NCBI GenBank assembly: GCA_015222055.1
Contig: JADFUR010000048.1
Span: 1-64,000, forward strand
Direction: 5' to 3'
DNA length: 64,000 nucleotides
Origin: Bacteroidota bacterium
Lineage (GTDB): Bacteria > Bacteroidota > Bacteroidia > Bacteroidales > B39-G9
Both the position numbers and the translations under genes were made by a program. Below the pieces are notes generated by a model, which had not been told where the DNA came from, ran no database searches, and saw only the letters and a list, made by a program, of their open reading frames with translations. Positions 34,587-44,199 of this stretch are shown here, piece after piece (position 1 is the stretch's first letter; each line of letters begins with the position of its first letter).

Positions 34587-37500
34587 ATGAATTATAAAAA
34601 GATTAACATTATTTTTGGTTGGCTGGCTTTTTCAATAGCAGCTTTCACTTATTTTAGTACAATTGAACCAACCGCAAGTTTTTGGGATTGTGGTGAATTT
34701 ATAGCAACGTCATTTAAACTAGAAGTAGGTCATCCACCCGGAGCACCATTCTTTATGATAATTGCTCGTTTTTTCTCCCTCTTTGCAAAAGATGCCGCAC
34801 ATGTTGCGTTAATGATTAATTCAATTTCTGCTTTAGCAAGTGCTTTTACAATATTATTTTTATTCTGGACAATAACCCATCTTGCAAAAAAAATAATTGC
34901 TAAAAATAATGAACTTACCACAGGAAAAATAATTGCTATTATTGGTAGCGGATTAGTAGGTGCCTTGGCTTATACTTTTTCCGATTCTTTCTGGTTTTCT
35001 GCTGTTGAAGCAGAGGTTTATGCCTCATCGTCTTTGTTTACAGCTGTTGTTTTTTGGGCTATATTGAAATGGGAAAACGTAGCCGACGAAAAATATTCTA
35101 ACCGATGGATTATATTAATTGCTTATTTAATGGGGCTGTCAATTGGCGTTCACTTATTAAATTTATTAACTATTCCAGCCATTGTTTTGGTTTATTATTT
35201 CAGAAAATTCAAACCTACTTCAAAAGGAATAATTTCAGCTTTTCTTATTTCAATATTAATCATAGCTGTTGTTATGTACGGAATTATACCTGGAATTGTT
35301 AAAATAGCATCAAAATTTGAACTATTGTTTGTTAATGGTATAGGGCTACCATATAACTCTGGTGTCATAATATTTGCACTACTCGTAATAGGTGGAATTA
35401 TATGGGGAATTCATTATACACAAAAAAAAGGCAAAGTAATTTTAAACACAATAATATTAGTGTTTACAGTAATCTTAATAGGTTATTCTTCTTTTGCAAT
35501 GGTTGTTATCAGATCATCGGCTAATCCCCCTTTAGATGAAAATAACCCCGATAATATTTTTTCTTTATTGTCATATTTAAATAGAGAACAATATGGTGAC
35601 CGTCCATTAATGTACGGTTCATATTATAATGCCCCTCTCGACAATAACGAACCTTATTATGACGGCAATCCCTCATATGTGAAAAAAAACGGCAAATATA
35701 TTGTTTCTCGATATGATCCTAAAAGGAATTACGATTCTCGTTTTAACACATTATTTCCTCGTATGTTTAGCTCACAGCAAAATCATGTAAAAGCTTATGA
35801 ACAATGGGCAAACATTAAGGGGCGACCAATAAAAACAACCGACTATCAAGGAAATCCTCAAATAATTAATAAACCGACATTTGGTGAAAACCTGACATTC
35901 TTCTTCCGATACCAATTAGGTTACATGTATTTTCGTTATTTTATGTGGAATTTTTCAGGTCGACAAAACGACACTCAAGGTAATGGTGGAATTTTTAATG
36001 GAAATTGGCTAAGCGGAATTAATTTTATAGATGCAGTTCGTATTGGTAATCAAGACAATTTGCCGAAATCAATGACAAACAAGAAATCAAGAAATATTTA
36101 TTATATGTTACCCTTTTTACTGGGGATTATTGGCTTATTGTATCAATACAAAAAAGACGGGAAAAATTTTTGGATTATCTCGTTACTATTTTTCTTTACA
36201 GGAATCGCAATTGTAATGTATTTAAATCAAACTCCATATCAGCCTCGCGAAAGAGATTATGCTTATACGGGTTCGTTTTATGCATTTTCTGTTTGGATAG
36301 GACTGGGAGTTCTGGCTATTTATGAACTATTTAACAAAATTTCACCATCGAAAACAGTGAGTGCTGTTATTTCAAGTTTATTGTGTCTTGTTTTTGTTCC
36401 GAGCCTTATGGCTAGTGAAAACTGGGACGATCACAATCGATCAAACAGATATACTGCTCGTGATATTGCCTACGATTATTTAAACTCTTGTGAGCCAAAT
36501 GCAATTCTTTTTACTAACGGCGATAACGACACTTTCCCAACTTGGTATGCACAAGAGGTTGAGGGAATTCGTACAGATGTTAGAATTGTTTGCTTACCAT
36601 ACCTTACTACCGATTGGTATATTGATCAAATGAAGCGTAAAGCTTATGAATCTGAAGCTGTTCCTTTTTCAATGACTAAAGAACAATACATTCTGGGTAA
36701 AAGAGATTATGTTCCTGTATATGAAAGACTTAACAAGCCGGTGGATTTAAAAGAAGTAATAAAATTTGTTGCTTCTGATAATCCTAAAACAAAATTAGAG
36801 ACTCAAGGTGGCGAAAATATTGATTATTTTCCTGCTAAGAATTTTATTATTCCTGTTGATAAAGAAAAAATTCTCTCCTCAGGAACTGTTAAGCCGGAAG
36901 ATGCCGACAAAATAGTTGACAACATTAAATGGAAGTTAAAGGCAAACTATATAGGTAAAAGCGACATGATGATTCTTGATCTTTTATCGAATAATGACTG
37001 GGATAGACCTATTTATTTTGTTTCTGTAGGTTCTGGAAATTCAACAAACCTAACAGACTATTTTCAGTTAGACGGATTTGCATATCGTTTTGTCCCTATA
37101 AAAACCAAATATCAGTATAATGCTATTGGGCGAATTGATACTGATATTCTATACGATAAATATATGAACAAATTCAAATGGGGCGGTATGGGAGATTCTG
37201 ATGTATACATTGATTATAATAATATCAGGACTGCTAAAGTTGTTCGTTTAAGAACAAATTTCTATCGTTTAGCAGATGCCTTATTAAAAGAGAACAAAAA
37301 AGATTCTGCTTTAGCAGTATTAAACAAAGGGCTTAAGCTATTGCCTCACGAAGTAAGCGAATTAAATTACTTTGATTTACCTTACATAGAAGCGTATTAC
37401 AGAGCCAATCAAATTGATTCTGCAAATGCTCTGGCAAATAATGTTTTTGATACTTACTCCGATAATTTGAAATATTACTTATCGTTAAAACCTAAATTTT

Positions 37501-37637
37501 CTGGTTCAATTGAAAATGAAAAAAGTATGTCTTTTGCCGTATTAGACAATCTGGCAAAATTGACAAGAAAATACAAACAAACAGAACTTACTAAGAAATT
37601 TTCTGAAAAAATTGCCTTAATAACAAAAGGCTTATAA
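34587..37637 (+). CDS. DUF2723 family multi-TM protein (protein O-mannosyltransferase-like)
   Basis: 'TYFSTIEPTASFWDCGEFIATSFKLEVGHPPGAPFFMIIARFFSLFA' DUF2723 signature; 'TNGDNDTFPTWYAQEVEGIRTDVRIVCLPYL'. Confidence 0.92.
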   Translation: MNYKKINIIFGWLAFSIAAFTYFSTIEPTASFWDCGEFIATSFKLEVGHPPGAPFFMIIARFFSLFAKDAAHVALMINSISALASAFTILFLFWTITHLAKKIIAKNNELTTGKIIAIIGSGLVGALAYTFSDSFWFSAVEAEVYASSSLFTAVVFWAILKWENVADEKYSNRWIILIAYLMGLSIGVHLLNLLTIPAIVLVYYFRKFKPTSKGIISAFLISILIIAVVMYGIIPGIVKIASKFELLFVNGIGLPYNSGVIIFALLVIGGIIWGIHYTQKKGKVILNTIILVFTVILIGYSSFAMVVIRSSANPPLDENNPDNIFSLLSYLNREQYGDRPLMYGSYYNAPLDNNEPYYDGNPSYVKKNGKYIVSRYDPKRNYDSRFNTLFPRMFSSQQNHVKAYEQWANIKGRPIKTTDYQGNPQIINKPTFGENLTFFFRYQLGYMYFRYFMWNFSGRQNDTQGNGGIFNGNWLSGINFIDAVRIGNQDNLPKSMTNKKSRNIYYMLPFLLGIIGLLYQYKKDGKNFWIISLLFFFTGIAIVMYLNQTPYQPRERDYAYTGSFYAFSVWIGLGVLAIYELFNKISPSKTVSAVISSLLCLVFVPSLMASENWDDHNRSNRYTARDIAYDYLNSCEPNAILFTNGDNDTFPTWYAQEVEGIRTDVRIVCLPYLTTDWYIDQMKRKAYESEAVPFSMTKEQYILGKRDYVPVYERLNKPVDLKEVIKFVASDNPKTKLETQGGENIDYFPAKNFIIPVDKEKILSSGTVKPEDADKIVDNIKWKLKANYIGKSDMMILDLLSNNDWDRPIYFVSVGSGNSTNLTDYFQLDGFAYRFVPIKTKYQYNAIGRIDTDILYDKYMNKFKWGGMGDSDVYIDYNNIRTAKVVRLRTNFYRLADALLKENKKDSALAVLNKGLKLLPHEVSELNYFDLPYIEAYYRANQIDSANALANNVFDTYSDNLKYYLSLKPKFSGSIENEKSMSFAVLDNLAKLTRKYKQTELTKKFSEKIALITKGL

Positions 37638-37657
37638 AAGCCAATTTTGCTTATTCT

Positions 37658-37692
37658 AAAAACACTCCAGAATTTCTTCTTGGGTGTTTTTT
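37658..37692. terminator. Intrinsic terminator between convergent genes
   Basis: AAAACACTCCAGAA..TTCTTGGGTGTTTTTTT. Confidence 0.65.
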
Positions 37693-38600
37693 TATTTACG
37701 TAAAAAGAAATATCTTTTTATAAACTTATTATATTTAATTTGAGATAAAAACAATCCGGTAACTACAACAGCAATACCAACAAGTTTCCTAACAGTCAAG
37801 GTTTCGTCTAAAACAAAAAAAGCAAATATTACCGTAAAAACAGGAATTATATTTGTGAACATATTTGCGGTTGTTATTCCTAAATTTTTCACACCTGACA
37901 AGAAAAAAATATAAGCAAATGAGGATGAAAAAATAGCAAGTTCAAATAAAGGAATTAAAGAATTGACAGTAATTTGAATATCTTGAAATTGGTTGAAATC
38001 AAAAAATAAAAATAATGGTAAAAAATAAATCGCACCAATTGCATTTTGTACTGTTATTATTGTCATTGCATTATATTTCTTGGTAAGCTTAACAATTTGT
38101 GACGAATATCCCATGGCTCCGGCAACAGCCAAAAACATAAGCAAAATACCTACGGGTGAAGCCGAAAAAGAAAAATCATCTTTTAAAACTACCAATAACA
38201 CTCCAAGAAATGATAATATTATTCCAAATATATTCATTTTTGACAAGCGTTCTTTAAACAGATAATATGCCAAAACAGGTGTAAAAAGGGGGATTGTTGA
38301 TATAATAACAGAACCTACTGTGGCAGAAACATATTTCATACCAAAACTCTCACCAATAAAATATATTAGGGGTTCAAAAAAAGCCAACAACAAAAAAACC
38401 TTATAATCTTCTTTCTTAACACGTTTAAATCTTTTTGAAACAACAGCATACAAAAATAATAAAGAAGCAGATATAATTAATCTGAAAAAAATTGTAGTTA
38501 TTGGAGTGTAATAAACATAAACTTGTTTATACCAAACAAAACTAAAACTAAACAGCACCATTGCTAAAACTAATGTTGCATACGTTAATATTTTTTTCAT
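37692..38600 (-). CDS. EamA/DMT family transporter
   Basis: Ten-TM pattern with two EamA repeats; 'FFEPLIYFIGESFGMKYVSATVGSVIISTIPLFTPVLAYYLFKERLS'. Confidence 0.88.
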   Translation of the reverse strand: MKKILTYATLVLAMVLFSFSFVWYKQVYVYYTPITTIFFRLIISASLLFLYAVVSKRFKRVKKEDYKVFLLLAFFEPLIYFIGESFGMKYVSATVGSVIISTIPLFTPVLAYYLFKERLSKMNIFGIILSFLGVLLVVLKDDFSFSASPVGILLMFLAVAGAMGYSSQIVKLTKKYNAMTIITVQNAIGAIYFLPLFLFFDFNQFQDIQITVNSLIPLFELAIFSSSFAYIFFLSGVKNLGITTANMFTNIIPVFTVIFAFFVLDETLTVRKLVGIAVVVTGLFLSQIKYNKFIKRYFFLRK

Positions 38601-38688
38601 AATTCTTTTTTCCCTATATTAGAATAATTAATTTTGTAAAAATCGTTGTTTTAAATGGCAAAACAATAAAAAATTTCATATTCTTAAA

Positions 38689-39855
38689 ATGAATAATAAA
38701 AAATCTGACAATCCTAAACTAATTTCTCTTCGCAAACATTTGCATAGCATCCCTGATTTATCAGGAAATGAATCAAATACATCAAATGAGATTATAAAAT
38801 TTATTTCAGATTATTCTCCCGACGAAATAATTACCAATATTGGCGGAAATGGTTTAGCGTTTATTTTTAATGGAAAATTCCCCGGAAAAACAATAATGTT
38901 TCGCTCAGAGCTTGATGCATTACCAATAACAGAAACAAATGACTTTGATTACAAATCTGTCAAAAAAAACATCTCTCACAAATGTGGTCACGATGGTCAC
39001 ATGTCGATATTAGCTGGTGTGGCTTCTTTATTTTCAACAAATCGTTCGTTTTCAGGAAAACTTATTTTGCTTTTTCAAGCTGCCGAAGAAACAGGCACAG
39101 GAGCTTTTAATGTTATTAACGATAAAAAGTTTAAATTAATAAAACCCGATTATATTTTTGCATTACACAATGTTCCGGGTTTTCCTTTAGGAAGCATTCT
39201 TGTAAATGACAATATCTTTTCGTCGGCATCAAAAGGCATGATTATAAATTTAAAAGGGAAAACATCACATGCTGCTTTTCCCGAACATGGAATAAGTCCT
39301 GCTTTTGCAATGGCAAATATTATTAATGGATTGAAAAAAAATTCAAAAAACGATTCATTATTCAGCAACTTTGTTTTAATAACAATTATTCATGCAAAAT
39401 TAGGGGAAGAGGCTTTTGGCACTACTCCCGAAAATGCTCAAATAATGGCGACCTTACGATCATTTCAAGACAAGGATATGCTTAAATTAACCCAAACTTC
39501 TGAAAAAATTGTGAAGGATAATGCTCTCAAATATTCTTTAGATTATGACATTTCATACACAGAACAATTTTTAGCAACTTACAATAATGGCGATTGTGTT
39601 GAATTTATTAAAAACGCAGCCTCACAAAATAACTATCAAATAATTAATATAAAGGAGCCTTTTCGTTGGTCAGAAGACTTTTCGCACTTCACAAAAAATT
39701 ATAGCGGAGCAATGTTTGGCCTGGGTGCCGGCGAATACCATCCTGATTTACACAAGTCCAATTATGATTTCCCTGACGAATTAATAAAATTTGGCATGAA
39801 TATGTTTAGCTCTATTCTGAAAAATATTTCATCTCTTAAACTAAATAATAAATAA
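38689..39855 (+). CDS. M20 family amidohydrolase
   Basis: 'LRKHLHSIPDLSGNE', 'FRSELDALPITE', 'HKCGHDGHMSILAGVA', 'LLFQAAEETGTGA'. Confidence 0.92.
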   Translation: MNNKKSDNPKLISLRKHLHSIPDLSGNESNTSNEIIKFISDYSPDEIITNIGGNGLAFIFNGKFPGKTIMFRSELDALPITETNDFDYKSVKKNISHKCGHDGHMSILAGVASLFSTNRSFSGKLILLFQAAEETGTGAFNVINDKKFKLIKPDYIFALHNVPGFPLGSILVNDNIFSSASKGMIINLKGKTSHAAFPEHGISPAFAMANIINGLKKNSKNDSLFSNFVLITIIHAKLGEEAFGTTPENAQIMATLRSFQDKDMLKLTQTSEKIVKDNALKYSLDYDISYTEQFLATYNNGDCVEFIKNAASQNNYQIINIKEPFRWSEDFSHFTKNYSGAMFGLGAGEYHPDLHKSNYDFPDELIKFGMNMFSSILKNISSLKLNNK

Positions 39856-39913
39856 TTCCGTTATACATAAAATTTTGTATTTTTGTCAACAAATAAACTA
39901 AGCTCTATATAAT

Positions 39914-41248
39914 TTGTCGATACTTAAAAAATTAAATAACATATCGGGATTACAATTATTCCAAATATCCCGTTTCTCTTCTTTTTTATTTATAAGCATA
40001 ATATTTACAAAAAGCCATCTGACTTTATCAGAAATAGGTCTTTTTGAATTATTGCTCTTTTTTGCAAGTGCTGCAAGTTATTTTTGGGTAACCGGACTAA
40101 TTCATTCATTTTTACCATTATACAAAAACAACAACACCTTTCTTTTTAAAGAAGAAAATAAGTCTCCAGAATTATTTAATGCATTTATACTGTTGTGTTT
40201 TTTCAGCATTTTAATTTTCATTATTGGATTATTAATTAAAAAAGACCTTTCTGTTTTTGGCTACAAAGGGAAAGTTCCATTTTATTTTCCTCTATTATTA
40301 TATATTTTATTGAGTAATCCGGCTGCTTTAATTGAGTATATTTATATGTTAAGAAACAAACCCGATAAAATTATTTCATATGGGTTTCTTACATTCTCAC
40401 TTCAACTTGTGTTAGTAATTACTCCTGTTTTATTAGGTTATGGAATTACCTTTTCTGTTTGGTCTTTAGTCTTTGTTTCGGCATTGCGAATGGTTTGGTT
40501 AATTGCATTACTAAAAAAGTATGCTGTTTTTAAAATTTCCTTTCCTTTTCTTTTAGAACATTTATCTTTAGCAATCCCATTAATAATAAGCAGTTTATTA
40601 AGCGGTTCGGCACAATATATCGACGGAATTATTATTTCGAACAAATATGATGCTGCCTCTTTTGCTGTATTCCGTTACGGAGCTAAAGAGTTGCCCTTTG
40701 TCGTTTTGTTGGCAGCAGGTTTGCACAGTGCAATGCTTCCGGAATTTTCTACCACTAAAAAATTAAAAGAGTCTTTAAAAACAATTAAGAAAAAATCGGC
40801 AAGATTAATGCATATTCTTTTCCCCCTTTCAATTGTTGTTTTACTCTTTAGCAAATGGCTTTTTACAGCAATGTTTAACGAAAATTTTAGTCGTGGAGCT
40901 GATGTTTTTATGATATATTTACTCTTGGTTTGTAGCCGCCTTCTTTTCCCCAATACGATTCTCATCGGCTTAAAAAAAACAAGAGTTGTTATGCTTGCAT
41001 CAATTATTAATATTGCTGTTAATGTTTCATTAAGTTTAATATTTCTTGAAAAATATGGTTTAGTTGGTGTTGCTCTTGCTACTGTATTTGCTTTTCTTCT
41101 CGAAAAACAAATACTTATTCTTTATAATTATTTTGCACTTAAAATAAGTCCTAATAAATACATCCCAGTTGGCTTGTATTTTGCATATACCATTGTGTTT
41201 TTAACAATATTTGTACTAATTGACCATAGAATAATTTTTATAATGTAA
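39914..41248 (+). CDS. Lipopolysaccharide/polysaccharide flippase-like membrane protein
   Basis: Multi-TM Wzx/MurJ-like; TTG start; 'LAIPLIISSLLSGSAQYIDGIIISNKYDAASFAVFRYGAKELPF'. Confidence 0.75.
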   Translation: MSILKKLNNISGLQLFQISRFSSFLFISIIFTKSHLTLSEIGLFELLLFFASAASYFWVTGLIHSFLPLYKNNNTFLFKEENKSPELFNAFILLCFFSILIFIIGLLIKKDLSVFGYKGKVPFYFPLLLYILLSNPAALIEYIYMLRNKPDKIISYGFLTFSLQLVLVITPVLLGYGITFSVWSLVFVSALRMVWLIALLKKYAVFKISFPFLLEHLSLAIPLIISSLLSGSAQYIDGIIISNKYDAASFAVFRYGAKELPFVVLLAAGLHSAMLPEFSTTKKLKESLKTIKKKSARLMHILFPLSIVVLLFSKWLFTAMFNENFSRGADVFMIYLLLVCSRLLFPNTILIGLKKTRVVMLASIINIAVNVSLSLIFLEKYGLVGVALATVFAFLLEKQILILYNYFALKISPNKYIPVGLYFAYTIVFLTIFVLIDHRIIFIM

Positions 41249-41262
41249 TAAGATTTATAAAG

Positions 41263-41616
41263 ATGAATATTGAACAAATAAGAGAATATTGCATAAATAA
41301 AAAAGGAGTTAGCGAAGGCTTTCCTTTTGACGAAGATACTCTTGTTTTCAAAGTAATGGGGAAAATGTTTGCCTTAATGAGTCTCTCCAAGGGAAACAGT
41401 ATTAATTTAAAATGTGAGCCTGAGAAAGCAATCTCTCTTCGTGAACAATACAGTGCAATATTACCCGGTTATCATATGAGCAAAATACATTGGAACACGG
41501 TTATGTTTAACGAATCTATTTCCGACAATTTACTTATGCAGTTAATTAACGATTCTTACAATCTAATAGTAAGTTCTTTAACTAAAAAGAGCAAAGACCT
41601 GCTGAAGGAGATGTAA
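41263..41616 (+). CDS. MmcQ/YjbR family DNA-binding protein
   Basis: 'CINKKGVSEGFPFDEDTLVFKVMGKMFALMSL...NLKCEPEKAISLREQY...PGYHMSKIHWNTV'. Confidence 0.9.
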   Translation: MNIEQIREYCINKKGVSEGFPFDEDTLVFKVMGKMFALMSLSKGNSINLKCEPEKAISLREQYSAILPGYHMSKIHWNTVMFNESISDNLLMQLINDSYNLIVSSLTKKSKDLLKEM

Positions 41617-41660
41617 ATTTACAATGATAAACTGATCTGACTATTTTAAAAAATAAAGAT

Positions 41661-41912
41661 ATGAAAAAAGACAAAAAAAATGACTTGATTGAAATATTTG
41701 CAGGCTCATTAATAGATGCTGAAATGGTTAACAGTTTATTGAAGAATTCTAAAATAGACACTTTTTTGAAAGACGAGTATGTTGGTACAATAGCTCCATG
41801 GCAAGTTTCCGCAGGAGGTTCGGGTGCCGTTAAAATTATTATCAACAGTAATGATTATGAGACGGCAAAATTGATTGTTGAAGAATATGAACGAAATAAA
41901 AAATTAAAATAA
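41661..41912 (+). CDS. DUF2007 family small protein
   Basis: 'IEIFAGSLIDAEMVNSLLKNSKIDTFLKDEYVGTIAPW...VKIIINSNDYETAKLIVEEYE'. Confidence 0.75.
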   Translation: MKKDKKNDLIEIFAGSLIDAEMVNSLLKNSKIDTFLKDEYVGTIAPWQVSAGGSGAVKIIINSNDYETAKLIVEEYERNKKLK

Positions 41913-41981
41913 TAAGTCCGGGGAACTTGCACTACTACGGAAAATAATAAAATATGTTGCCGGTACAATTCCCATTTTTAC

Positions 41982-42065
41982 CAAATTTTATTGATATGCT
42001 TTCCCATGCAAGAACAGACATGAAGATGATTAAAAAATTTTATCGCGGTTTTAAGCAATAAATAA
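41982..42065 (+). pseudogene. Internally deleted remnant of a porX 3' end
   Basis: aattttattgatatgctttcccatgcaagaacagacatgaagatgattaaa is nearly identical to porX 22114-22164, then jumps to ttttaagcaataaataa matching the porX stop region (about 22586-22602). Confidence 0.75.
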
Positions 42066-42100
42066 ATTTTTATAATAAAAAATATAATCTTACACTGATA

Positions 42101-42129
42101 GTCGTAGCATCAAACTACGACTTTTTTTT
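42101..42129 (+). terminator. Intrinsic terminator at the left edge of R1 copy 1
   Basis: GTCGTAG-CATCAAA-CTACGAC then T-tract; the stem is degenerate in the R1 copy 2 region (44516-44540). Confidence 0.7.
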
Positions 42130-42348
42130 ACAAGAAAATTAAACCCACAAACCGAAGAACCAAACAAAACCCAATAAATTATTTTTTATCACACACAAAT
42201 TTTATAAATTTACCGGAGTAATATAAACTGTACCAAAAACAAAACCTTTTTCCTACAGCTTTTAAGTAAATGCCGATTTTTTAACGACTAAAACTTATAT
42301 TACTATAGTGGAAATAAGACACACTGGTGTGTCTTATTAAATTGTTAG
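42111..42348. repeat. Direct repeat R1, copy 1
   Basis: About 207 bp nearly identical to 44523-44729 (tttacaagaaaattaaaccca...tttttcctacagcttttaagtaaatgccg...ggaaataa), then a divergent hairpin and shared ATTGTTAG. Confidence 0.92.
42313..42338. other. Perfect 12-bp-arm hairpin just before the cassette boundary
   Basis: AATAAGACACAC-TG-GTGTGTCTTATT. Confidence 0.7.
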
Positions 42349-42544
42349 CATTTATTAAAAAGCACACCGTGCAAATATTAAGCTATAAATTGATAACTTT
42401 AAGACTTTTACACATTAATTTATATGGACACAAGAAGTTTACACGTTTTAAGTATGTTTATAATGCAGATATTCAGCAACATGCGAATTGTCTCCCTTAT
42501 TCGTGCGGGGAAGAAATAGGAAGTTATCAACAAACATTGCATAT

Positions 42545-43549
42545 ATGAAAGATTTAACAGTTTCGGCGATAGATAGGCAAAATATACTAAATAATATTGA
42601 TGCAGTTGAAGATATTCAAAAATATCTTGGCATTGGTGGAATGTTGTTTTCTGGTCAATACAGGTATACAAAAAAGCAAATCGCTGATTTTTATGTTATA
42701 GACACATCAACAATTGAACGCTATTTATCACAAAACGAAGATGAATTAAAACACAATGGCTATGAGGTGTTTAAAGGAAAAAAACTTAAAGAATTTAAAG
42801 CGGAATTTGGATGGCTTTTAGAGGATGGAGTGAAAGCTCCGCAGCTAGGAATTTTTAATTTCAGGGCATTTCTTAATCTAGGTATGATGTTGTCTGAAAG
42901 TGAAAAAGCTAAAGCACTGAGAAGTGCCATGCTTGACATTGTCCTTGACACAGTCAATAAAAAATTAGGAGGCAACACAAAATACATCAATCAACGTGAC
43001 GATGAATTCTTTTTTGCGATTATAAAAGAACCAAAATACAGAAAAGAATTCACTGGTGCATTAAAGGATTATCTTGAGATGGGTAATTATAAATATGCTT
43101 ATTATACAGACAAAATCTACGAAGCTATTTTTGGAGAAAAGGCAAAGGAATACAAACAAGTTCTTAAGCTGGACAACAATGAGAATGTTAGAGATACAAT
43201 GTATTCTGAGGTTTTAAATTTAATTGCATCTTTTGAAACTGGACTTGCTCACAAAATGAAGGAAGAGTACTTAAAAAAAGGACGTATAAAGTTAACACCT
43301 ACAGAATTAGATTTGCTGTTTAAACGCTTCTCAAGAGATCCATTATATAAACCGTTGATGGAGAATGCTAGGACAAAAATGGCAAGTCGAGATTATGGGC
43401 TTAGAGATATTATTCATGCAAGTTTGGAAGAATATATTCAAGCCTTAACTGTAGCTGATTTTGAACGCTTTTTAGGAGAAAAAAGCAAATCTATGGAAAA
43501 AAGGATAGAAGAAAATATTGATATTTTCAAAAGATTAAAAAACTTCTAA
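42545..43549 (+). CDS. Large DNA-binding-like partner protein of a Doc toxin
   Basis: N-terminal HTH-like 'YRYTKKQIADFYVIDTSTIERYLSQNEDELKHNGYEVFKGKKLKEFK'; stop is 1 nt before the Doc start. ORF track opens at 42488; the ATG at 42545 is more plausible. Confidence 0.6.
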   Translation: MKDLTVSAIDRQNILNNIDAVEDIQKYLGIGGMLFSGQYRYTKKQIADFYVIDTSTIERYLSQNEDELKHNGYEVFKGKKLKEFKAEFGWLLEDGVKAPQLGIFNFRAFLNLGMMLSESEKAKALRSAMLDIVLDTVNKKLGGNTKYINQRDDEFFFAIIKEPKYRKEFTGALKDYLEMGNYKYAYYTDKIYEAIFGEKAKEYKQVLKLDNNENVRDTMYSEVLNLIASFETGLAHKMKEEYLKKGRIKLTPTELDLLFKRFSRDPLYKPLMENARTKMASRDYGLRDIIHASLEEYIQALTVADFERFLGEKSKSMEKRIEENIDIFKRLKNF

Positions 43550-43550
43550 T

Positions 43551-43982
43551 ATGGGTTTTCGCTATTTTACAAAAGAATATGCATTAGGACTCATTGAGAA
43601 AATGCTTGAACAAACTGGCAACAGTCTAGTGATAATCAAACCTGAAAATTTAGATGGTCCATTTGAATTCGTTAAGAATGACCTATACTATCCAACAATT
43701 GAAGATAAAGTAGCATATTTAATGTATAGCTTTAATACAAATCATTGCTTTATTGATGGTAACAAAAGAGCAAGTGTGGTATTAGCATGTTTCTTTCTAG
43801 AGTTAAATGGCTATGATTTTATCGTGGATAGCTTTCTAAGACGAATTGAAAATTTTGCAATATATGTAGCAGATGGTAAAGTAGACAAAGAATTCTTAAC
43901 TGAAATTATTCGGTCTTTAATTTATGAAGATGACTTTTCAGAAGAACTAAAAATTGAGATTGTAAATACGATTTTCAATTAA
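43551..43982 (+). CDS. Death-on-curing (Doc/Fic superfamily) toxin
   Basis: Fic/Doc core 'NHCFIDGNKRASVVLACFFLELNGYDF'. Confidence 0.88.
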   Translation: MGFRYFTKEYALGLIEKMLEQTGNSLVIIKPENLDGPFEFVKNDLYYPTIEDKVAYLMYSFNTNHCFIDGNKRASVVLACFFLELNGYDFIVDSFLRRIENFAIYVADGKVDKEFLTEIIRSLIYEDDFSEELKIEIVNTIFN

Positions 43983-43992
43983 AAATAACAAA

Positions 43993-44123
43993 TGCTAACA
44001 TTTTATAGATTCCATGGCGACCTCAGTGGTATGCCAGTGGCGGTTTTCTACATGTTTTCCTTGTTTGTATGTGGACAGGAAATCACCCGCAATCCGCCAC
44101 GTAACTTATAATTTTCCGTTAAT
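43993..44123. other. Long imperfect palindrome terminating cargo A (attC-like)
   Basis: CTAAC...TTATAG...GTGGCGG(44037-44043)...TTTCCT(44056-44061)...AGGAAA(44077-44082)...CCGCCAC(44094-44100)...TTATAA...GTTAA: nested complementary arms ending at GTTAATC. Confidence 0.5.
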
Positions 44124-44199
44124 CACCCAAAAAAATCATTTCTTTTTTGGTAAAAAAAGAGAATTACCATCATTAAATTTTCGGTTTAATAACATATCA
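44117..44199. repeat. Direct repeat R2, copy 1 (duplicate of the oxidoreductase 3' end)
   Basis: 83 bp, about 81/83 identical to 48155-48236; about 64 bp of it derives from the 3' coding end of the gene at 48173-49762. Confidence 0.92.

Noticed and set aside
42327-42671. Short ORFs 42327-42548 (+) and 42420-42671 (-)
   Set aside because: Overlap the R1 boundary and the start of the Doc-partner gene; no coding signature.
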